Assembly: GCA_947462175.1 (NCBI GenBank)
Contig: CANHOE010000059.1
Span: forward strand, 1-10,528
Length of the DNA stretch: 10,528 bases
Source: Burkholderiales bacterium
Lineage (GTDB): Bacteria > Pseudomonadota > Gammaproteobacteria > Burkholderiales > Burkholderiaceae_C
Direction: 5' to 3'
The notes under the pieces are model-generated. The model had not been told where the DNA came from. It searched no databases and saw nothing but the letters and a program-made list of their open reading frames with translations. Both the position numbers and the translations under genes were made by a program. This document shows positions 7,361 to 10,528 of this stretch, piece after piece (within the stretch, counting starts at the first letter, position 1; each line of letters opens with the position of its first letter).

Positions 7361-7450
7361 GGAGAGTTCCGAGGTCGATGCTAGGGAAGTGCCTCAGCGG
7401 CGAAACGTCAAGGAATGGCGCGAAACAGGCCTGTTTCTGTCTCGATCTGG
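7361..7450 (-). repeat. 90-bp interspersed repeat, copy A (mshC 3' end and mshC-mshD gap)
   Basis: Aligns without gaps to 1641-1730 at a constant offset of 5720, with 78 of 90 positions identical by eye. It contains the perfect palindrome GAAACAGGCCTGTTTC (7422-7437). At its other end is a hairpin, CTCGGA-GAGT-TCCGAG (7358-7373), which lies just upstream of the mshD start codon. The copy encodes the mshC C-terminus and stop and fills nearly all of the gap to mshD. The strand is given relative to the operon. Whether it is a MITE/REP-like element or a local duplication of the mshC 3' end cannot be decided from one window. Confidence 0.85.
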
Positions 7451-7884
7451 TAGGTCATCGAGGTCTTGCCGTAGCTGATGGAGACCGGCAGCGCGCTGCC
7501 GGACGAGGTGACCGCGCTGCCACTGTTGCTGGCGTTGAAGGTGACAGTGCCACTTTCAGCCAGACAGGGTGAGGCGCTGACCGGGCAGGCCACCGTCGCG
7601 AGCGTGCCGCCCTTCACATAGGCATAGGTCACGCCAGTGGTCTTGAAGGTGGCGATGACAGGTCGCCGCTGCGTGAGCGCCAGGCGCTGCATCGCAGCGG
7701 TTTGCGCCTTCAGCTCATCGGCGAAGGCACGCAGGCGAAAGGTCGTCAGATCGAGTGCGGGCAGCGCAAACACCGCCAACACGCCGATGATCACGATGAC
7801 CATCACCAGTTCGACCAGCGTGAAGCCGCCAACGCCTCGCGGCGAATGGCGGCCAGCGCGTTTGACGGCGGAGGACATGACCAT
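7408..7884 (-). CDS. mshC: MSHA minor pilin MshC (GspH-like prepilin)
   Basis: A 158-residue prepilin. A leader of about 20 residues ends in GVGG, followed by mature FTLVELVMVIVIIGVLAVFA with Glu5. The helix then runs into a Q/A-rich segment (LRAFADELKAQTAAMQRLAL), as in GspH/FimT-type minor pilins. Cysteines in VACPVS and SPCLAE may form the single disulfide. Minor pilins of this class are thought to prime assembly or sit at the fibre tip with MshD/O/P. The start could be Met1 (7884) or Met3 (7878); neither has a Shine-Dalgarno sequence. The last dozen or so codons (ending ETETGLFRAIP) and the stop lie inside a repeat that recurs after mshQ. The ending could therefore be partly supplied by an inserted element, although an ETG-type ending is also natural for this pilin class. 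Confidence 0.88.
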   Translation of the reverse strand: MVMSSAVKRAGRHSPRGVGGFTLVELVMVIVIIGVLAVFALPALDLTTFRLRAFADELKAQTAAMQRLALTQRRPVIATFKTTGVTYAYVKGGTLATVACPVSASPCLAESGTVTFNASNSGSAVTSSGSALPVSISYGKTSMTYQIETETGLFRAIP

Positions 7885-7907
7885 GACGGGACGTTTGCAG
7901 CCCCGTC
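7885..7907 (-). other. Stem-loop between the pilin gene and mshC
   Basis: GACGGG (7885-7890) and CCCGTC (7902-7907) form a perfect 6-bp inverted repeat with an 11-nt loop. It fills most of the 30-bp gap and ends directly at the mshC start codon. There is no T-run, so it is not a standard terminator. As mRNA structure it could lower mshC translation relative to the pilin or protect the upstream pilin message; both are inference. Confidence 0.4.
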
Positions 7908-7914
7908 CGGCGTG

Positions 7915-8331
7915 TCAGTTGATGCCGAGCGCAGTAAAGGTCGCGACGACCTTGTCGCCCGAGCTCGGCACGAAATACAGATTGCAGTTGGTGGCCACAC
8001 CCGATTGGAGCTTGTTCTCCTCGATTTCGTACTTGCCACCGCTGCCTTGCGGCAACGCCGTCGTGTACTCGCCTTCGGTGTAGGTCTGCAGGCCCTTGGC
8101 CACGTCGGTGCAGGTCGCCATCTGCACGCCCTTGCCAGGGTTGGCCGTGCGGGTGGCGAAGTTGACTGAAGCCGCCGAGCTCAACGCGCCGGCCACGCCG
8201 TTGACGGCGGCCTGGTTCGCATCGGACTTCAGGTCCAGGTACTTCGGAATCGCCACGGCGGACAAGACGCCGAGGATGACGATGACCATGATCAGCTCGA
8301 TCAGGGTGAAACCGGTTTGGCGGGAGCGCAT
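7915..8331 (-). CDS. mshA: Type IV prepilin, probable main MSHA pilin subunit (MshA-like)
   Basis: A 138-residue prepilin with a short charged leader MRSRQTG, a prepilin-peptidase site after the glycine and mature start FTLIELIMVIVILGVLSAVA. This has Glu5 and the class-IV pilin hydrophobic helix. The mature protein would be about 131 residues. Two cysteines, in MATCTD and ATNCNLYF, are placed to form the disulfide of the C-terminal D-region. Its own good ribosome site and the 135-bp gap before it set it apart from the other pilin-like genes here, which lack clear ribosome sites. That supports it being the abundant subunit. Vibrio-type clusters have both mshB and mshA; only one such gene exists here, so MshB cannot be excluded. 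The family is certain; the paralogue name is less so. Confidence 0.85.
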   Translation of the reverse strand: MRSRQTGFTLIELIMVIVILGVLSAVAIPKYLDLKSDANQAAVNGVAGALSSAASVNFATRTANPGKGVQMATCTDVAKGLQTYTEGEYTTALPQGSGGKYEIEENKLQSGVATNCNLYFVPSSGDKVVATFTALGIN

Positions 8332-8466
8332 GACTAATCTCCAGTTTGGAATCAAGGTTGGAACGCCACCGTCGGGAAGAAGCTCGGGCGTGTATTTGAT
8401 GTATCGGCTGCCTCTGGCCACTTCTTGAGGGCTGGACAAGGGTTTGCCTTGAAAGTTTTCAGCCGC
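8332..8466 (-). other. mshG-pilin intergenic region, likely site of a separate pilin promoter
   Basis: This 135-bp gap is one of the two longest in the window and lies directly before the putative main pilin gene, where extra transcription would be useful. Read on the minus strand it contains a small inverted repeat just after mshG (CAAGG-CAAAC-CCTTG, plus coordinates 8437-8451) with no T-run, so it is not a convincing terminator. It also holds two TTCCAA copies 12 bp apart close to the start codon. An octamer GCCGATAC (8401-8408) resembles the -10 element of flagellar sigma-28 promoters. No good sigma-70 or sigma-54 promoter could be read by eye. Promoter function here is inference from position. 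Confidence 0.35.
8338..8342 (-). promoter_or_regulatory. Ribosome binding site of the MshA-type pilin gene
   Basis: GGAGA lies six bases before ATG at 8331. It is the clearest Shine-Dalgarno sequence in the window and decides the pilin start, because the reading frame stays open upstream to an ATG at 8439 that would place 36 extra residues before the prepilin leader. Confidence 0.8.
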
Positions 8467-9705
8467 TCAGCCGCCGCCCCGACCCTGTGCCGCACCGCCC
8501 AGGTTCCACAGCGGCAGGAAGATGCCGAGTGCCAGCACCAGCACCATCGCGCCGATGACGGTGAGCAACAGGGGCTCGATGCTGGCCGACAGGCCCTTGA
8601 TCGCGTAATCGGTCTCGCGCTCGTACATGTCGGCCACTTCCATCATCAGGCTGTCGAGGTCGCCGGTTTCCTCGCCGATCGCGATCATCTGCAGCACCAC
8701 CGGCGTGAAGATGCCGGCTGCGGCCGCGCAGCGCGAGACGGTTTCACCGCGTTCGATGCCTTCGCGCATCTGCTCGATGCGCTGGGCGATGTAGGCGTTG
8801 TCGACCGTGTTGGCCACCACCGACATCGCGCGGCTGATCGGCACACCGCTGCGGCTGGCGATCGCGAAGCTGCGTGCGAAGCGTGCGAGCGTGCCCTTCA
8901 GCACGATCGGCCCGGCGATCGGCAGCTTCAGCTTGAGACCATCCCAGATCAAACGGCCGGGGGCGGTGGCCAGCCAGGCGCGCACGCCCCACCAGAGGCC
9001 GACGCCGCCGGCCAGCAGCAGCGGCCAGGCATCGACGGTGAATTTCGAGATGGCCATCAGCAGCCGGGTGACGGGTGGCAATTCGGCCTTGAACTGCGCG
9101 AAGACGGTGGCGAAGGTCGGGATCACGAACAGGTTGATCACCATCATCGCGATGAAGATGGCGATCAGCACCATCGTCGGATAACGCAGCGCCTGCTTGA
9201 TGCGGGAGCGCACGTCCAGTTCGAACTCGATGTGCTTGGCCAGACGGTCGAAGACCTCGGTCAGCCGGCCACTGATCTCGCCCACACGCACCATCGCCAC
9301 ATAGAAGCCGCTGAAGGCATTGTTGTGGCGCTTCATCGCGGTGCCGAGTTCGTGGCCCTGTTCCAGGTTGGCTCGCAGGTCGGCCAGCATGGCGCCCAGC
9401 GATGCCTTCGAGGCCGAGGCTTGCAGGCTGGACAGCGCCCGCAGGATCGGCACGCCGGCGCGTTGCAGCGTGTGCATCTGGCGCGAGAAGATCAGGATGT
9501 CCTCGTCCTTGATGGGCGCGCTGCCCAGGCCGGGCCACAGGCTCACATTGGAGCCTGTCGCAGGCGCGTGCTTCGGTGTCAATGAGACCAGGATGGTGCC
9601 GTTGGCCTGCAGCAGCGCGGCCGCAGCACCCGCGTTGTCGGCCTCGATTTCGCCGCGCGAGGCTTCGCCGCCCGGTTTTCGCCCCTGCCAGGTGAAAGTC
9701 GTCAT
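8467..9705 (-). CDS. mshG: MSHA biogenesis inner-membrane platform protein MshG (GspF/PilC family)
   Basis: Polytopic platform protein that couples the ATPase to pilin polymerisation. The 412-residue length fits the GspF/PilC family. Two homologous GspF domains are visible: the first at about residues 70-193, beginning near FSRQMHTLQRAGVP and containing the VGEISGRL motif; the second at about 272-395, with FARSFAIASRSGVP and the matching IGEETGDLD motif. Hydrophobic segments lie at about 177-199, 223-243 and 378-400, the usual three-helix layout. The start is set at MTTFTWQG, a typical PilC/GspF N-terminus, one base after the mshE stop. An upstream in-frame Met at 9762 would overlap mshE by 56 bp and add a proline/arginine-rich tail unlike the family. 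There is no strong Shine-Dalgarno sequence, so coupling to mshE is likely. No mshF-like gene follows; the next gene is a pilin. Confidence 0.93.
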   Translation of the reverse strand: MTTFTWQGRKPGGEASRGEIEADNAGAAAALLQANGTILVSLTPKHAPATGSNVSLWPGLGSAPIKDEDILIFSRQMHTLQRAGVPILRALSSLQASASKASLGAMLADLRANLEQGHELGTAMKRHNNAFSGFYVAMVRVGEISGRLTEVFDRLAKHIEFELDVRSRIKQALRYPTMVLIAIFIAMMVINLFVIPTFATVFAQFKAELPPVTRLLMAISKFTVDAWPLLLAGGVGLWWGVRAWLATAPGRLIWDGLKLKLPIAGPIVLKGTLARFARSFAIASRSGVPISRAMSVVANTVDNAYIAQRIEQMREGIERGETVSRCAAAAGIFTPVVLQMIAIGEETGDLDSLMMEVADMYERETDYAIKGLSASIEPLLLTVIGAMVLVLALGIFLPLWNLGGAAQGRGGG

Positions 9706-9706
9706 T

Positions 9707-10528
9707 TCAATCGCATTCCGTGGCCAGGCGCATCGCCTCGGCGACGGAGGTGGTTCCCGCACGAACCAGGTTCAGTGCGCGATGCGCCATCGTGCGGCCC
9801 TGCATCTGCTCACGGGCGAGCTTGGAGAACTCGACCGGGTCGGAGCGCGTGGCCGCCTGGGCGAGCTGGATGTTCATTTCCAGCATCTCGTAGACGCCGA
9901 TGCGGCCGACATAGCCCGAACCGTTGCAGGCCGCGCAGCCGCGTCCGCGCAGCGTGCGCTCGCTGGCTGCGCCTTCACCGCCCATCGCGCTCAGCCAGCC
10001 GGCCTCCTGCGGGCTGGGAATGTGGGGCTCTACGCAATTGGTGCAGTTGGCGCGTACCAGCCGCTGCGCGATCACCGCCTGCAGCGAACTGGCGACCATG
10101 AAGGCAGGTGCGCCCATGTCGAGCAGCCGGAACGGGGCGCTGAGCGCATCGCGGGTGTGCAGCGACGAGAGCACCAGGTGGCCGGTGATGGCGGCACGCA
10201 GGCCGATATCAGCAGTTTCAGAGTCGCGGATTTCGCCGACGAGGATCACGTCCGGGTCCTGCCGCAAGGTGGCGCGCAGCACGCGGGCAAAGCTCAGTTC
10301 GATCTTGTCGTTGACCTGCACCTGGGTCAGGCCGGGTAACCGGTATTCGATCGGGTCTTCGACGGTGATGACCTTCAGACGCTCTGCATCGATCTCCGCC
10401 AGCGCCGCATACAGCGTGGTGGTCTTGCCGGCGCCGGTCGGGCCGGTGACCAGCACCATGCCCGAGGTGCGGCCGAGGATCTCCTTGAAGCGGATCAGCA
10501 GATCCATCGGCATGCCGATCTCGTCGAG
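9707..10528 (-). CDS. mshE: MSHA-type pilus assembly ATPase MshE (GspE/PilB family), C-terminal part
   Basis: Secretion ATPase that powers pilus extension as a cytoplasmic hexamer beneath the inner-membrane platform. The frame is open to the right window edge, so the N-terminus is missing; 273 residues and the TGA stop are present. Seen in the fragment: Walker A GPTGAGKTT (about residue 29), the Asp box with VEDPIEY (about 56), Walker B with DPDVILVGEIRD (about 91) and the His box with TGHLVLSSLHT (about 115). A tetracysteine zinc motif, CTNC then CAAC, follows (about 162-165 and 198-201), as expected of GspE/PilB/MshE ATPases and not of the retraction ATPase PilT. The next gene starts 1 bp after the stop and encodes the platform protein. 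The MshE assignment instead of PilB/GspE rests on the msh neighbours. In Vibrio MshE the N-terminal domain binds cyclic di-GMP; that part lies outside this window, so this cannot be judged here. Confidence 0.93.
   Translation of the reverse strand, partial: LDEIGMPMDLLIRFKEILGRTSGMVLVTGPTGAGKTTTLYAALAEIDAERLKVITVEDPIEYRLPGLTQVQVNDKIELSFARVLRATLRQDPDVILVGEIRDSETADIGLRAAITGHLVLSSLHTRDALSAPFRLLDMGAPAFMVASSLQAVIAQRLVRANCTNCVEPHIPSPQEAGWLSAMGGEGAASERTLRGRGCAACNGSGYVGRIGVYEMLEMNIQLAQAATRSDPVEFSKLAREQMQGRTMAHRALNLVRAGTTSVAEAMRLATECD

Noticed and set aside
1641..7450. Integron attC sites or CRISPR repeats as an explanation for the two 90-bp copies
   Set aside because: No attC core pair (RYYYAAC/GTTRRRY), no integrase, no regular spacing; only two copies 5.7 kb apart with whole pilus genes between.
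5900..8315. Similar sequence at the 5' ends of five pilin genes (GTGAAACC...GATCA-type stretches)
   Set aside because: Explained by the shared prepilin cleavage and N-terminal helix coding sequence, not by a DNA repeat.
8437..8451. Terminator after mshG
   Set aside because: Only a 5-bp stem and no T-run; left as part of the intergenic description.
8425..9585. 386-codon plus-strand open frame opposite mshG
   Set aside because: Antisense to a well-supported GspF-family gene; His/Asp/Arg/Gln-rich low-complexity translation without any motif.
9320..10339. 339-codon plus-strand open frame opposite mshE/mshG
   Set aside because: Crosses the boundary of two well-supported minus-strand genes and has no recognisable motif.

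Overview
The window is one long minus-strand stretch of a type IV pilus operon of the MSHA (mannose-sensitive haemagglutinin) type. All nine recognisable genes point the same way and fill more than 95 % of the sequence. High GC, G/C-ending codons and the Msh-type protein sequences suggest a betaproteobacterium of the Burkholderiales kind. That placement is inference from composition and gene content, since no rRNA or marker gene is present.

In transcription order (right to left): the C-terminal part of the assembly ATPase MshE (10528-9707, cut by the window edge); the inner-membrane platform protein MshG (9705-8467); a 135-bp gap with a good Shine-Dalgarno site at its end; a short class-I type IV pilin, probably the main MshA-type subunit (8331-7915); then minor pilins MshC (7884-7408), MshD (7351-6767), MshO (6789-5923) and MshP (5951-5484). 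These are followed by the large exported MshQ-type protein (5487-1786), which carries a LamG-like lectin fold and a C-terminal DUF6701-like region. After a 210-bp gap come a PilM-like MshI (1575-547) and a PilN-like protein (539-1, cut by the left edge).

The genes form one machine. The ATPase drives MshG, which loads pilin subunits into the fibre. MshC/D/O/P are minor pilins expected to initiate or cap the fibre, and MshQ is the likely surface or tip component. MshI and the PilN-like protein form the inner-membrane alignment sub-complex. Tight spacing and overlaps (mshE-mshG 1 bp; mshD-mshO, mshO-mshP and mshP-mshQ overlapping; mshI-pilN-like 7 bp) suggest translational coupling. mshI and the PilN-like gene lie after mshQ, not before mshE as in the Vibrio and Shewanella clusters I know.

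The least explained signal is a pair of about 90-bp direct repeats (78/90 identical by eye, ungapped, same orientation). One copy spans the mshC 3' end and the mshC-mshD gap; the other lies in the mshQ-mshI gap. Each holds the same perfect 16-bp palindrome and a second small hairpin. The mshQ-mshI gap also holds several other inverted repeats. I found no RNA gene, transposase, CRISPR array or convincing plus-strand gene, and no evidence for a wholly new system. Findings are graded accordingly.
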